A model generated the notes under the pieces. That model had not been told where the DNA came from and did not search any database. It saw nothing but the letters and a program-made list of their open reading frames with translations. Positions 43,618 through 53,526 of a stretch of 64,000 bases of DNA are shown here, piece after piece. The DNA comes from ENR-C587 sp942493235. GTDB taxonomy: Bacteria > Bacteroidota > Ignavibacteria > Kapaibacteriales > UBA2268. A program made the position numbers and the translations under genes. The stretch spans positions 1,550,001 to 1,614,000 of the forward strand of contig OW818676.1 in assembly GCA_942493235.1 (NCBI GenBank), in the 5' to 3' direction. Within the stretch, counting starts at the first letter, position 1. Each line of letters opens with the position of its first letter.

Positions 43618-43912
43618 ATCGTTATTTTGTATGGATAAGCAAATAAAAAAATCTTTCTTACAACGGCGTTAGCTGTTGAACATCGGTAATATACATTGTT
43701 TAGTCCCCACACTCTTTTTTCTCTTTTTGTCGTTAAAAAAAGAGAATGATGGTGGGGTATCTCATTATGTTACCGATATTTAACTCCTAACGGAGTTAAG
43801 ATATAAAATCATTGATGCTTATCAAATAATATATCCAAAATCAATATTTGATATATTAAGGCTTTGATTATACTAATAACAAATATTTGCTAACCCACTT
43901 AAAATAGCGAAG
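43618..43912. repeat. Long intergenic repeat, right copy, core inverted
   Basis: The left end ATCGTTATTTTG and right end TTTGCTAACCCAC..ATAGCGAAG (43886-43912; 23 of 27 bases match the left copy) are in the same orientation as at 37721-37991. The core (about 43636-43864) matches the reverse complement of 37750-37970, including the GTTAGCTGTTG hairpin and the GGGGACTAAACAATGT segment. Confidence 0.65.
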
Positions 43913-44050
43913 CCCCAATTTCTGACTTTATATTCTAAGCTCCTTTAAAATTCAAACATCGAAAAAAATAGATTTCCCAAGCCACCAATCACCAATCCCC
44001 GAACATTAAGCACAATAGCAGTAGAATATATTCCGTAATTAAAATAATCA

Positions 44051-44084
44051 ATTGAATAAATTAACTAAATATTTCGTATTTTTG
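44051..44084 (+). promoter_or_regulatory. Bacteroidota-type promoter before nuclease gene
   Basis: ATTG at 44051-44054 and TATTTTTG at 44077-44084 are 22 bases apart, matching TTTG/TAnnTTTG. The ATG follows 31 bases later. It probably drives the nuclease-HIT pair. Confidence 0.5.
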
Positions 44085-44115
44085 TAACGGATATTGTTAG
44101 ATTAAAATTTGAATT

Positions 44116-45843
44116 ATGTTATCAATCTGGGATACTAAATACTTAGTTATAGATACTGAGACTACGGGTGCTCATGCAGTAAACAACAGATTAATTGATA
44201 TAGCTTGCGTTACAAGTACAGGTGGCGAATTAGTATCTCAATTTAATTCTTTGATTAACCCTCATCAGTTTATACCTCCGTTTATCGTTAAGATGACGGG
44301 CATTTCCAATGAAATGGTTTACAATGCTCCCGAGTGCGGCGATGTTTTACTGAAGTTAAAAGACATCTTGGTTCAGCCCGAGACTGTTTTTGTAGCTCAC
44401 AATTTGCAATTTGATTGGGGATTTGTTCGAGCATCTTTCGAGAGATGTGAGCTCGAATTCCCTCAGATATATAGGCTCTGTACCTTGAAATTAGCCCGCC
44501 GCCTATTACGTAAAGATATAAAGAAAAATGTAGGTTCGCTTGCCGAATATTTTGGTATTAAAATTACTAATCGGCATAGAGCTTTGGGCGATGCTCTGGC
44601 TACAGCCAAAATATTAAATGAGCTTTTGGAAATTGCCGAAGATGAGCATGGTGCAAGCGACTTATTGGACATTATAGCACTACAAAATAAACCGATTAAA
44701 AACTTTGTTGCTCCGTCTGCTACTTTCAAACGATTAGAAACTACATTAGACCAATTGCCCGAATGCCCGGGGGTTTACTATTTCTCTGATGCTAAAGAAA
44801 ATGTACTTTATGTAGGTAAAGCAAAATCACTTAAAGACCGTGTCGGCAGCTACTTCCAATTCGGTAATGTAACTTCCAAAAAGATTTCTTCTATGCTGAA
44901 AAAGGCTCATAAGCTACATTGGACTACTTATGATTCCGAACTCGAGGCATTAATTAACGAATCGCGAGAAATCAAGCATCACTCACCCGAATTTAATACT
45001 TTGGATAAAGTATATCGTTCATATCCGTTTATCAAACTTACTAGTTACGAGCAATATCCACGAATAGAGATTACGCGGAAAGTCGAAGAAGATTCTGCTG
45101 AATATTTCGGTCCTTTCAGAAGTTCATACTCAGTTGAAAATATTATAAACAGTATAAAAAAGCAATTTAAAATAAGATTGTGCAATGATATTATCGAGCC
45201 AAATCCCGATAGAAAGCCCTGCTTCTATTATCATATTCAACGTTGTGATTCGCCTTGCTCAGGCAAGATGAGCTATGAGGATTATAAAATGGAAACAGAT
45301 AAAATCAGACTGTATCTGAGTGGGTATTCCGATGGCATTATTAAACGCTTAGAAACTACTATGCACAAATTATCCGAAGATTTAGAATTTGAAAAAGCAG
45401 CTAAAATCAAATCACAACTTGGCGAATTAAGAAAATTATTCGAGAGGAAGCAGATGGTACCTGCTTCGATAAATACCAATAATTTTATAATGCTATTACC
45501 TGTCGATGCTCAGGATAAAATAGTACAGGTGTTTTTTATTAAATGCGGAAAACTTGAGGTTAGCTATACTATAGGCAGAAAAGCTCCGATAGATGAGCAG
45601 ATATCTATGCTGCACTTGCTGTATTTTAATGGAAATAATCAAATCAAGAGTTATGACGAAAAAGATATTAACGATATTAAAATTATTAATTCTTGGATTT
45701 ATAAACAGCGAGAGACAAGTCGATTTGTTTACATACAAGATAAAAGCGAAACCGATATAATCAAAGAGTTTACTGATACTTTACGCTCAATTGTATTCGA
45801 AGACGAATTAAATCAACCCGATATTGAATTTTTAATAGACTAA
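44116..45843 (+). CDS. DnaQ exonuclease / GIY-YIG / UvrC-like fusion nuclease
   Basis: A 575-residue fusion. Residues 8-170 are a DEDDh 3'-5' exonuclease with D13, E15 (VIDTETTG), D100 (NLQFDWG), H154 and D159 (RHRALGDA), like the proofreading subunit of DNA polymerase III. Residues 215-290 are a GIY-YIG nuclease (GVYYF, LYVGKAK, R242, E282) like UvrC or Cho. A UvrC-type cysteine region (PCFYYHIQRCDSPCSGK) and a UVR motif (about 415-450, LEFEKAAKIKSQL) follow. The UvrC C-terminal RNase H-like and helix-hairpin-helix parts are absent, so like Cho it could make only the 3' incision. Such fusions are known in several phyla. It probably acts in excision repair. The HIT gene follows 11 bases later. 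Confidence 0.9.
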   Translation: MLSIWDTKYLVIDTETTGAHAVNNRLIDIACVTSTGGELVSQFNSLINPHQFIPPFIVKMTGISNEMVYNAPECGDVLLKLKDILVQPETVFVAHNLQFDWGFVRASFERCELEFPQIYRLCTLKLARRLLRKDIKKNVGSLAEYFGIKITNRHRALGDALATAKILNELLEIAEDEHGASDLLDIIALQNKPIKNFVAPSATFKRLETTLDQLPECPGVYYFSDAKENVLYVGKAKSLKDRVGSYFQFGNVTSKKISSMLKKAHKLHWTTYDSELEALINESREIKHHSPEFNTLDKVYRSYPFIKLTSYEQYPRIEITRKVEEDSAEYFGPFRSSYSVENIINSIKKQFKIRLCNDIIEPNPDRKPCFYYHIQRCDSPCSGKMSYEDYKMETDKIRLYLSGYSDGIIKRLETTMHKLSEDLEFEKAAKIKSQLGELRKLFERKQMVPASINTNNFIMLLPVDAQDKIVQVFFIKCGKLEVSYTIGRKAPIDEQISMLHLLYFNGNNQIKSYDEKDINDIKIINSWIYKQRETSRFVYIQDKSETDIIKEFTDTLRSIVFEDELNQPDIEFLID

Positions 45844-45854
45844 TCGGAGAAAAT

Positions 45855-46361
45855 ATGGATATACTATGGTCACCCTGGCGCTCGCAATATATTGCCGGAT
45901 ATAAAGATGAAGGTGTACTTGCAAAGGAAGATTGCTTTTTCTGTGCTGCAATTAATGATTCAGAGCATGATAAAGAAAGATTAGTCGTCCACCGCTCAGA
46001 CATATCAATTGTGATGCTAAACCGCTATCCTTATAATGGTGGGCATATTTTAATCGCTCCCAAAAGGCATACAGGTGAATTTCTTGAATTAAGTAGCGAA
46101 GAAACTTCGGACATAATGCGATTAGCTCAATTATCTATGAAAGTAATTAATTCTATAAATTCTCCGCATGCTTATAATATGGGAATGAATCTGGGCAGAG
46201 AAGCCGGAGCCGGAGTGCCCGGACATTTGCATTTACATCTTATCCCTCGCTGGAGCGGTGATACTAACTTCATGAGTTCAGTCTGCGATACTAAAGTAAT
46301 TTCTCAAAGTCTGGAAGAAATTCAAGAAAGTTTTGCTAACGCATTTTTGAAGATTATCTAA
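45855..46361 (+). CDS. HIT-family nucleotide hydrolase/phosphorylase
   Basis: A 168-residue HIT protein with the histidine triad HLHLHL (H124, H126, H128) and a CxxC (C27, C30) seen in the Ap4A phosphorylase-like branch, which has the same length and the NGGHILIAPKRH motif. It probably cleaves dinucleoside polyphosphates or related nucleotides in the cytoplasm. It is 11 bases behind the fusion nuclease and likely on the same transcript. Confidence 0.88.
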   Translation: MDILWSPWRSQYIAGYKDEGVLAKEDCFFCAAINDSEHDKERLVVHRSDISIVMLNRYPYNGGHILIAPKRHTGEFLELSSEETSDIMRLAQLSMKVINSINSPHAYNMGMNLGREAGAGVPGHLHLHLIPRWSGDTNFMSSVCDTKVISQSLEEIQESFANAFLKII

Positions 46362-46556
46362 ACCATAGAATTATTTGATTTCAAATAACAAATTACAATA
46401 GTAGTTAAACTGAAATCACAGACTTCTGCTATGCTACTTCAATTTAATTATTTCAATTGTAAAAAAATAATATTTCTATTTAATTATTTAGGAGATTTTT
46501 GTATTTTTACGATGTTAAATTAACAAAAACATTATTAAAATTTAAACGGACTCTTT

Positions 46557-49500
46557 ATGCTAAAGAAATTATTGCTTTCATTTGCTATTTTAATTTTTGC
46601 TTCATTCCAAATTTTTTCGCAAAGTAATGAATTAAAGGAAGTTTGGAAATATATTTATGATAATGATTATGAAAATTCTCTAAAATTATTAGATTCAAAC
46701 ATATTGAAATCATCAAATAAAGAAGAAGCTATAATACTGAGACTTTTAGTTAAAGCCTATACTTTAGACCTAAGTAATATAAACAATGACCTAAGCCTAA
46801 TCAATTCCGATTTTAATGATCCTAATCCGTATATTTTCGGAATGTGGAATTCGGTATATTTTGCGGGCAGACCTTTCACTTTTTCAGACGATTATGCTGT
46901 TCTATTCGAAAATTTACTTAAAGACAAAAGATTAAATTCGGTCTTAAAAGCTTATATTACTGAGCAGTTAGCAAAATATTACGTATTTAAAAATAATCAA
47001 TCAATAGCAAACAAATATTATTCAAAGCTCGGAATTTATACTAATTGGCAGATAGCAGGAGTATTTGAAAATATTTCTGAATCCGGATTTAATAAAGAAT
47101 ACGAACCAATTACTCACCCCGAATCTGACGCAAAATTCTATAATAAAATTGGTGCTGAAGTCCGATGGTTCACTATTCCCGAATATTTACCCGGCAAATG
47201 GATTAATATCGCTTCTCATTATGACATAATTAACTCCATAGCTTATTGTCAATCCTTTATTGAATCACCTTCAGATCAGACTGTTGAAATCAGAATTGGT
47301 ACCTCCGGTTCATTAAAATTTTGGCTAAATGATGCTTTGGTAATTTCAGAATCCGAAGAGAGAAACAACGGAATCGATACTTATATTGCAAAAGTTAAAC
47401 TTAACAAAGGTTATAATAGATGTTTGTTGCAGCTTGGAAGTTCGGAAATTAGTAATATGAATTTTACTTTTAGAACTTTAGATTTGCAAGGTAATATTTT
47501 AAATATGAAATCATCGGCTTCGTATCAAGCATATTCTAAATCAGATAAAATGAATGTAGAAGTTCAGCCACAATTTGCCGAAGAATTCTTTTTAAAGAAG
47601 ATAGAGACAGATCCGGAAAACATTTTAAACTACTTATTGCTAATTAAGACTTATCAAATGCAGGATAAAAATTCCAAAGCACTTCACTTTGCCAAAATAG
47701 CCTTGGAGAAGGCTCCTAAATGTGGGCTTATCCTTTCTGCATTATTAGAATGTTATATTCGAGAAGATGATGACACTCAGCAGAGTATAATTCGTGAAGA
47801 AATTAAAAAGAATGACCCTAATTCGTCTTATGCTCTTAATTATAAGTTTATGGAGTTCATTAGTGCAAAGAAATATGACGAAGCTTCGGCAATGGTACCA
47901 CTCTTTGAAAAATACTGTAAAAACGAAGAAACCGTAGTTGATAAAAAAATAATATCTGAGTTTATTCAAAATAACATAGAGTCAGGATATAACCAATTAG
48001 TTGCTGCGTATAAAAAATTCCCCGAGAATTTATCTTTTACAAGCTTGCTTTATTATAGTTCATTAGAGAATGCACATGACTATGACCCTGAAAAAATACT
48101 TAAGGATTATTTAAGCCAAGGATTAAATACCAATGTTATAAACATGTTAGCAGATTATTACATAAAAATGAACAATACAGACAAAGCATTAAAAGTATAT
48201 GATGACTACTTGATAAATTTCTACCCTGAAACTGCAGTTTATTATAATCAAAAGGGTGACATTCTGTTTAGTGCCAGAAGATACAAAGAAGCTCTTGAAC
48301 AATATAACAAAGCTTCGGATAATGCACCTTACATTTCATTTATATATAATGCTATCGGTTCTGCTCATAGAGAATTAGGCAATAAAGAGCTTGCAATTAA
48401 TTCATTTAAAAAGTCTATTGCTCTCAATCCTCAGAATTATTTTGCCAGAAACGAATATAGAAAATTACTTGATAAAAAACGTCTTATTGAGTTAAACCCT
48501 GAACCGGATTACAATGCAATAGCCAAATCAGCACCTACAAAAGCCGATTTCCCTGATGATAATAGTGCAATACTACTTGACGAATCAATTAAAGTAGCCT
48601 ATTACGGAGGCGGTTCCGAGACAAAGAGTTACTATATGGTAAAAGTATTTAATAGTGCAGGTATTGACTATTGGAAGGAATATGAAGTGCCGATAGCATA
48701 TGGTCAAGATGGTACGATTGAAAAAGCCGAAATTATAAAAAAGAACGGGCAAATTGTAAAAGCTGAAACAGATGATACTTATGTAGTTTTTACAAATCTT
48801 GAAGCAGATGATGTAATACTAATAGTTTATAAGACTGAAGATTATCAGTCCGGCACTTTAATTAAGCATTTCTGGGAAGATATTTCTTTTACTTATGGAT
48901 TCCCATGCCTAAAATCTAAATATACATTAGTAACTGAAAAAGGCGTAAACTACGATAAAGTTCAATTAAATAGCAATATCGAGCCTACAGTAATAGAAAA
49001 TGACGATTATAAAGCTGTTACTTGGGAAAAGACTAATATTAAAGCTACTCGCCCTGAAGCTTATATGCCACCTTTTAATGACATAGCAGAAAGAGTATTT
49101 ATTTCTACTATTCCTGATTGGGATTTTGTTTCTAAATGGTACGTTAATCTCTCGGCAAGCAAAGCAAAATCAAACGATGATGTTAAAGAAGTAATTTCCC
49201 GAATATTTCCTGATGGTTACTCGACTCTCTCCGATAGAGAAAAAGCAGTAATTATTTATCATTTCATTACAAAAGAAATTAATTACAGTTCGGTACCTTT
49301 TAGGCAGAGCGGTCTAATACCACAAAAAGCTTCAAAAACTATTATTACAAAAATGGGTGATTGCAAAGATGTATCTACACTTTTTGTAGCATTATGCAAA
49401 GAAGTCGGCTTAAATGCAGGAATAGCACTCATTGAATTAAAAGATAATGGTAATAAATCTATGCTATTGCCAACAATCTCATTTGAGCATGCCATCGCCT

Positions 49501-50357
49501 ATGTTAATATAAACGGTGAGAAACATTATATAGAACTGACAAGTGATAACCTACCTTTCGGTACTATTTTCGGTGGACTCGAGAATTCTAATGCCTTAGA
49601 TGTTAATGATTCCAAAAATAAAAAGAACGAGCTCTTTGTTTTAAATCCGGACAATAAAGTTCCTAATGAGGTTCATAGATTTTCAAAAGTAACTTTTGAA
49701 AGCAATTTAATGAAAGTAGTTAAAAATAACATTAAAACCGGCGGTTTAGCAGCAGCAATGCGATATATATACCGCGACCAAGCTCAAGAAGAACGCGAAA
49801 AAGACATTCAGGCTTCTATAGCTTATGACTACCCTAAAGTTAAATTAACTTATTTGAAAATTGATAATAATATAGATGACCAGTCTGATTCAGTTACTTA
49901 TCATTATAATTATGATGTAGATGAAATATTTACAAATATTACTAATTTAAGTATTTTCAAACTGCCATGGGGCGATGTACTAAAAAATAATGATGCCACT
50001 TCTCAAAATGATAGAAAATTTGATATTTCTATTGACGAGATATTTTATTCGGATTTAATGCACGAAAAAATCGAATTACAATTACCGGCAGAATTAGAAT
50101 TAGTCGAATTACCTCAAAATATTAATTTGAAAAATACCGTTGCCGATTACAGTATTACATACTCTCAAAAAGGGAATACATTAATTGCCGAAAGATTCTT
50201 AAAAAAGAAAAAATCATTATTAAAAGTTGGTGAGTTCGAAATATTTAAATCATTCTATCAAAAAATAATAAAATCTGATGAAAATCAAGTAGTACTAAAG
50301 GTTAAATCTACTGAACCCAAAAATGATAAAAAAAGAAAGAATATAAAGAAGAAATAG
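46557..50357 (+). CDS. Exported DUF3857 / transglutaminase / TPR protein
   Basis: A 1266-residue protein. A signal peptide (ending QIFSQ) precedes a region with a jelly-roll-like segment (about 225-310) and TPR-like helices (about 340-640, including KALKVYDDYLINFYPETAVY and AINSFKKSIALNPQNYFAR). Then come a DUF3857 domain (about 660-830) and a transglutaminase-like cysteine-protease fold with C936 (GDCKD), H978 (FEHAIAY) and D997 (ELTSDNLPF). The C-terminal part is DUF3858-like and ends in a Lys-rich tail. This layout is common in Bacteroidota periplasmic proteins of unknown function. A strong terminator follows. Confidence 0.85.
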   Translation: MLKKLLLSFAILIFASFQIFSQSNELKEVWKYIYDNDYENSLKLLDSNILKSSNKEEAIILRLLVKAYTLDLSNINNDLSLINSDFNDPNPYIFGMWNSVYFAGRPFTFSDDYAVLFENLLKDKRLNSVLKAYITEQLAKYYVFKNNQSIANKYYSKLGIYTNWQIAGVFENISESGFNKEYEPITHPESDAKFYNKIGAEVRWFTIPEYLPGKWINIASHYDIINSIAYCQSFIESPSDQTVEIRIGTSGSLKFWLNDALVISESEERNNGIDTYIAKVKLNKGYNRCLLQLGSSEISNMNFTFRTLDLQGNILNMKSSASYQAYSKSDKMNVEVQPQFAEEFFLKKIETDPENILNYLLLIKTYQMQDKNSKALHFAKIALEKAPKCGLILSALLECYIREDDDTQQSIIREEIKKNDPNSSYALNYKFMEFISAKKYDEASAMVPLFEKYCKNEETVVDKKIISEFIQNNIESGYNQLVAAYKKFPENLSFTSLLYYSSLENAHDYDPEKILKDYLSQGLNTNVINMLADYYIKMNNTDKALKVYDDYLINFYPETAVYYNQKGDILFSARRYKEALEQYNKASDNAPYISFIYNAIGSAHRELGNKELAINSFKKSIALNPQNYFARNEYRKLLDKKRLIELNPEPDYNAIAKSAPTKADFPDDNSAILLDESIKVAYYGGGSETKSYYMVKVFNSAGIDYWKEYEVPIAYGQDGTIEKAEIIKKNGQIVKAETDDTYVVFTNLEADDVILIVYKTEDYQSGTLIKHFWEDISFTYGFPCLKSKYTLVTEKGVNYDKVQLNSNIEPTVIENDDYKAVTWEKTNIKATRPEAYMPPFNDIAERVFISTIPDWDFVSKWYVNLSASKAKSNDDVKEVISRIFPDGYSTLSDREKAVIIYHFITKEINYSSVPFRQSGLIPQKASKTIITKMGDCKDVSTLFVALCKEVGLNAGIALIELKDNGNKSMLLPTISFEHAIAYVNINGEKHYIELTSDNLPFGTIFGGLENSNALDVNDSKNKKNELFVLNPDNKVPNEVHRFSKVTFESNLMKVVKNNIKTGGLAAAMRYIYRDQAQEEREKDIQASIAYDYPKVKLTYLKIDNNIDDQSDSVTYHYNYDVDEIFTNITNLSIFKLPWGDVLKNNDATSQNDRKFDISIDEIFYSDLMHEKIELQLPAELELVELPQNINLKNTVADYSITYSQKGNTLIAERFLKKKKSLLKVGEFEIFKSFYQKIIKSDENQVVLKVKSTEPKNDKKRKNIKKK

Positions 50358-50391
50358 TATATTTTCTTTCTCAATTTTCTTAAAATCCGCA

Positions 50392-50424
50392 ATCGACGTT
50401 ACGTTGAAAGCGGATTTTTTATTT
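50392..50424 (+). terminator. Rho-independent terminator
   Basis: AAAATCCGC (50392-50400) pairs with GCGGATTTT (50410-50418), followed by TTATTT. It lies 35 bases after the stop of the transglutaminase-like gene. Confidence 0.75.
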
Positions 50425-50449
50425 CAATTAACCCCTTAATTTTATACCC

Positions 50450-51671
50450 CCCAATAGGTAACTTACCATTTTTGCAATCCTCAATTCCCACTTTCATTCT
50501 ACCAATATTCAACATCTAATGCTGTTGGAAGAAAGAAACTTATTTCCTAATATCTATCCCTGAACCAAAAAAAAAGAACCACCCCGTCATCGCTTCGCGA
50601 TGCCACCCCTCCTTTTGGAGGGGAATTTGAAGGAATAGCTGCTAAACAGCGTTATTAACGCTGTTGGAAGAAAAATCCATACATGATCTTCAAGCCCTCT
50701 CCTTGGGGAGGGTTTGGGTGGTGTTGAAAGATTTTCAGCCACTAACCGCACTACGCAGAGCGTAGTAAGGAGGCATGCAAATTCCTATTTTCAAATACAG
50801 ATAGCATTAGAAGAGAAAAAAGAAAAAGGGGGTAGCACTTTCATTTTACCGATGTTCAACAGCTAACGCTGTTGGAAGAGAAGAATCTATTCCACACAAA
50901 CTTTCAACTTCTTACTTTTAACTTTATAACTTTACGAACTTTATAACTTTCATGCTACCAATATACAACAGCTAACGCTGTTGGAAGAAAAGAATCAATT
51001 TTCCAAACGCCACTATCCAATTCCTATTTCCTACTTCCCAATTCCGAAGAAAGAACCCACCCCGTCATCGCTTCGCGATGCCACCCCTCCTTTTGGAGGG
51101 GAATTTGAAGGAATAGCTGCTAAACAGCGCTATTAACGATGTTGGAAGAAAAATCCATACATGATCTTCAAGCCCTCACCTTGGGGAGGGTTTGGGTGGG
51201 GTTGAAAGACTTTCAGCCACTAACCGCACTACACAGAGTATAGTACGGAGACGTGCATATTCCTACTTCCCAATTCCGAAGAAAGAACCCACCCCGTCAT
51301 CGCTTCGCGATGCCACCCCTCCTTTTGGAGGGGAATTTGAAGGAATAGCTGCTAAACAGCGTTATTAACGATGTTGGAAGAAAAATCCATACATGATCTT
51401 CAAGCCCTCCCCTTGGGGAGGGTTTGGGTGGGGTTGAAAGATTTTCAGCCACTAACCACACTACGCAAAGCATAGTGCGGAGGCATGCAAATTCTTATTT
51501 CCCGACCCCCTATCCTCTATCCCCAAATTCTACCAATGTTCAACAGCTAATGCTGTTGGAAGAGAAGAATCAATTTTCCAAACGCTACTATCCAATTCCT
51601 ATTTCCTACTTCCCAATTCCGAAGAAAGAACCCACCCCGTCATCGCTTCGCGATGCCACCCCTCCTTTTGG
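50450..51671. repeat. Mosaic cluster of hairpin-forming intergenic repeats (A)
   Basis: There is no real gene over 1.2 kb. Four partly tandem composite units carry, in order, a CATCGCTTCGCGATG hairpin (50588, 51066, 51298, 51641), CCCCTCCTTTTGGAGGGG, CAACAGC/GCTGTTG-type stems (for example 50857-50874), an AAGCCCTC..CTTGGGGAGGG stem, and a CCGCACTACGC..GCGTAGT stem, joined by pyrimidine tracts (CCTATTTCCTACTTCCCAATT). Short reading frames here encode repeated nonsense. IS copy 2 is inserted in the fourth CCTCCTTTTGG. Confidence 0.85.
51662..51671. repeat. Target-site duplication, left of IS copy 2
   Basis: CTCCTTTTGG, repeated exactly at 53189-53198 on the far side of the IS. A length of 10 bases fits IS4-family duplications. 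Confidence 0.9.
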
Positions 51672-53188
51672 TAATGGCACTAAGATAGTAAATATACTCA
51701 ATCATTTGTACTTTTTATATGCCCCTGCTTTCGTTTTCCTTGTGAAATGTCTATTTGGTCTATACGGAATATTAGATTTACTTATATTCTGTTTCATTTT
51801 TACTATCATTTCTTTTTCTACCAGGCGACCAGTGAGAATAGACTCTACCAAGTTTGTCAGTAAGTAGATTCGTAGTATCTTCATAGAAATACCCAATGAT
51901 ATTTTCGAAGGGGGGGGAATCCGCTGTAGTAGCGGATTTTGACATTATTTCTCTTATATAATTATATGCTATCAAAGCTACCATTACCTCCTTGACCGCC
52001 ATCTCCGGTGTCTTTGCCCTGACTATATTTATATTCATTATTGTCTTGATTTCTCTTATTGTTATTTCAATATCCCAGCGTGTAAAATATTTTAATATTA
52101 TTAAATCTTTTGGTATGTTTTTATCTAATATTGTAGTAAATAAAACTAACTTTCTACCCTCTACATTCACGTCTTCAAACTCTATTCTACGCAATAATAT
52201 TGCCTGATCTTCTATATTTAGCTTTTGCATTATTTTAGATTTTTTTTTCTCTGCCGATAGTTCAACTATCTCGTCATTGGGGGCTATAGTGTTTATTACT
52301 TTATAATTCCGTTTACGTTTTCCCGGTACTATTATATCTATCGATTTATTAATTAATTGAATAAATATTGCGTTACAATTATATAGATCATCGGCTAATA
52401 ATAGGCTCCCACTTGGAATATTCTCTATTAAGCTACTTAAAAGCTCAAGCTCACTTTTAGAATCTGAATCTAATACAAAATCAGCTATTTTGCCACTTCC
52501 TTGATGTACTATTGCACTTAATAAACCACGAGGATAGCCATTGGATTCTTTTTTTTCATATTTCTTTACTATTTCTTTAGTATCTTGCATTTGTAGATAA
52601 GTACCATCTGTGATATACACTTCTCTGCCATGAAATTTGAGATGCTGAGTAGGTGAATTTACTTTTACTGATTCATTATATACTTCTCGTATTATTCTTT
52701 CTTCTATCCTGTTTCGTGCTTGTGCAAATGCCGATGTACTTGTAGATATAGACTGCTTCTTGCTCTTTTGTATTTTTAATTCGTGAGAGCTTGGCCTTCC
52801 TCTTCGTTTTTCTCTTACTTTCTTTTTGTTTTCTTCTTCTATTTGTTCTATATTGGTTTTTATTTCTTCGTGGCTCTTATTATATATAAATAACGCATTC
52901 TTCAGACTCTTGTCTCCGCTTAGATTTGCTTTTATCAATGTCAGCAATGTTATTGATGCAGGAAATACTCTATTGCGACTTGTCTTTTCTGTTAATTGCT
53001 CTACTAATTCAAAAGGATATTCCTCATTTAATACTGATGACAAATCTGTTTTTAATGCCTCGTGTATCAAGTGGCTTTTTTGAAGTGATTCATTTAGTTC
53101 CATTTTATATTCCTGTTATATTTAAAAACAAATACATACAAATATAACAAATATTTTTGATATTATAAAATTTATCTTAGTGTCATTA
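51672..53188 (-). mobile_element. IS4-family insertion sequence, copy 2
   Basis: 1517 bases, the same ends as copy 1 (TAATGGCACTAAGATA and TATCTTAGTGTCATTA), flanked by the exact 10-base duplication CTCCTTTTGG. It is inserted in the stem of a repeat hairpin of the mosaic cluster. A clean simple insertion, more recent than the decay of the surrounding repeats. Confidence 0.95.
51778..53103 (-). CDS. IS4-family transposase, copy 2
   Basis: 441 residues, intact. It has the same DDE and YREK motifs as copy 1 (YITDGTY, LLLADDLYN, YFTRWDIEITIREIK). About 15 residue differences from copy 1, several conservative, show that the two copies are not an immediate duplication of each other. Confidence 0.93.
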   Translation of the reverse strand: MELNESLQKSHLIHEALKTDLSSVLNEEYPFELVEQLTEKTSRNRVFPASITLLTLIKANLSGDKSLKNALFIYNKSHEEIKTNIEQIEEENKKKVREKRRGRPSSHELKIQKSKKQSISTSTSAFAQARNRIEERIIREVYNESVKVNSPTQHLKFHGREVYITDGTYLQMQDTKEIVKKYEKKESNGYPRGLLSAIVHQGSGKIADFVLDSDSKSELELLSSLIENIPSGSLLLADDLYNCNAIFIQLINKSIDIIVPGKRKRNYKVINTIAPNDEIVELSAEKKKSKIMQKLNIEDQAILLRRIEFEDVNVEGRKLVLFTTILDKNIPKDLIILKYFTRWDIEITIREIKTIMNINIVRAKTPEMAVKEVMVALIAYNYIREIMSKSATTADSPPFENIIGYFYEDTTNLLTDKLGRVYSHWSPGRKRNDSKNETEYK

Positions 53189-53198
53189 CTCCTTTTGG
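53189..53198. repeat. Target-site duplication, right of IS copy 2
   Basis: CTCCTTTTGG, an exact copy of 51662-51671. Confidence 0.9.
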
Positions 53199-53501
53199 AG
53201 GGGAATTTGAAGGAATAGCCTATAAACTATTTTATTACCGATGTTCAACAGCTAACGCTGTTGGAAGAGAAGAATCAATTTTCCAAACGCTACTATCCAA
53301 TTCCTATTTCCTACTTCTCAATTCCGAAGAAAGAACCCACCCCGTCATCGCTTCGCGATGCCACCCCTCCTTTTGGAGGGGAATTTGAAGGAATAGCTGC
53401 TAAACAGCGTTATTAACGATGTTGGAAGAAAAATCCATACATGATCTTCAAGCCCTCCCCTTGGGGAGGGTTTGGGTGGGGTTGAAAGATTTTCGCAACG
53501 A

Positions 53502-53526
53502 CCGCACTACGCAGAGCGTAGTGCGG
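53502..53526. repeat. ACTACGC hairpin, reference copy
   Basis: CCGCACTACGC, loop AGA, GCGTAGTGCGG. It is a perfect 11-bp stem. The copy at 54110 keeps pairing with different bases. Confidence 0.8.

Larger units (their letters stand above)
43494..44115. other. Intergenic region with repeat element, then a promoter
   Basis: There is no gene. It contains the right copy of the long repeat (43618-43912), a short pyrimidine-rich tract (CCAATCACCAATCCCC, about 43983-44000) like those in the mosaics, and the promoter at 44051-44084. Confidence 0.5.

Noticed and set aside
51424..51867. 147-residue plus-strand open frame running from the mosaic into the IS
   Set aside because: It crosses the IS boundary and is built from repeat DNA and antisense transposase sequence.
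51672..53188. The two IS copies forming a composite transposon carrying 40.9-51.7 kb
   Set aside because: Copy 2 has its own target duplication and copy 1 has unmatched flanks, so the intervening 10.7 kb did not move as one unit.
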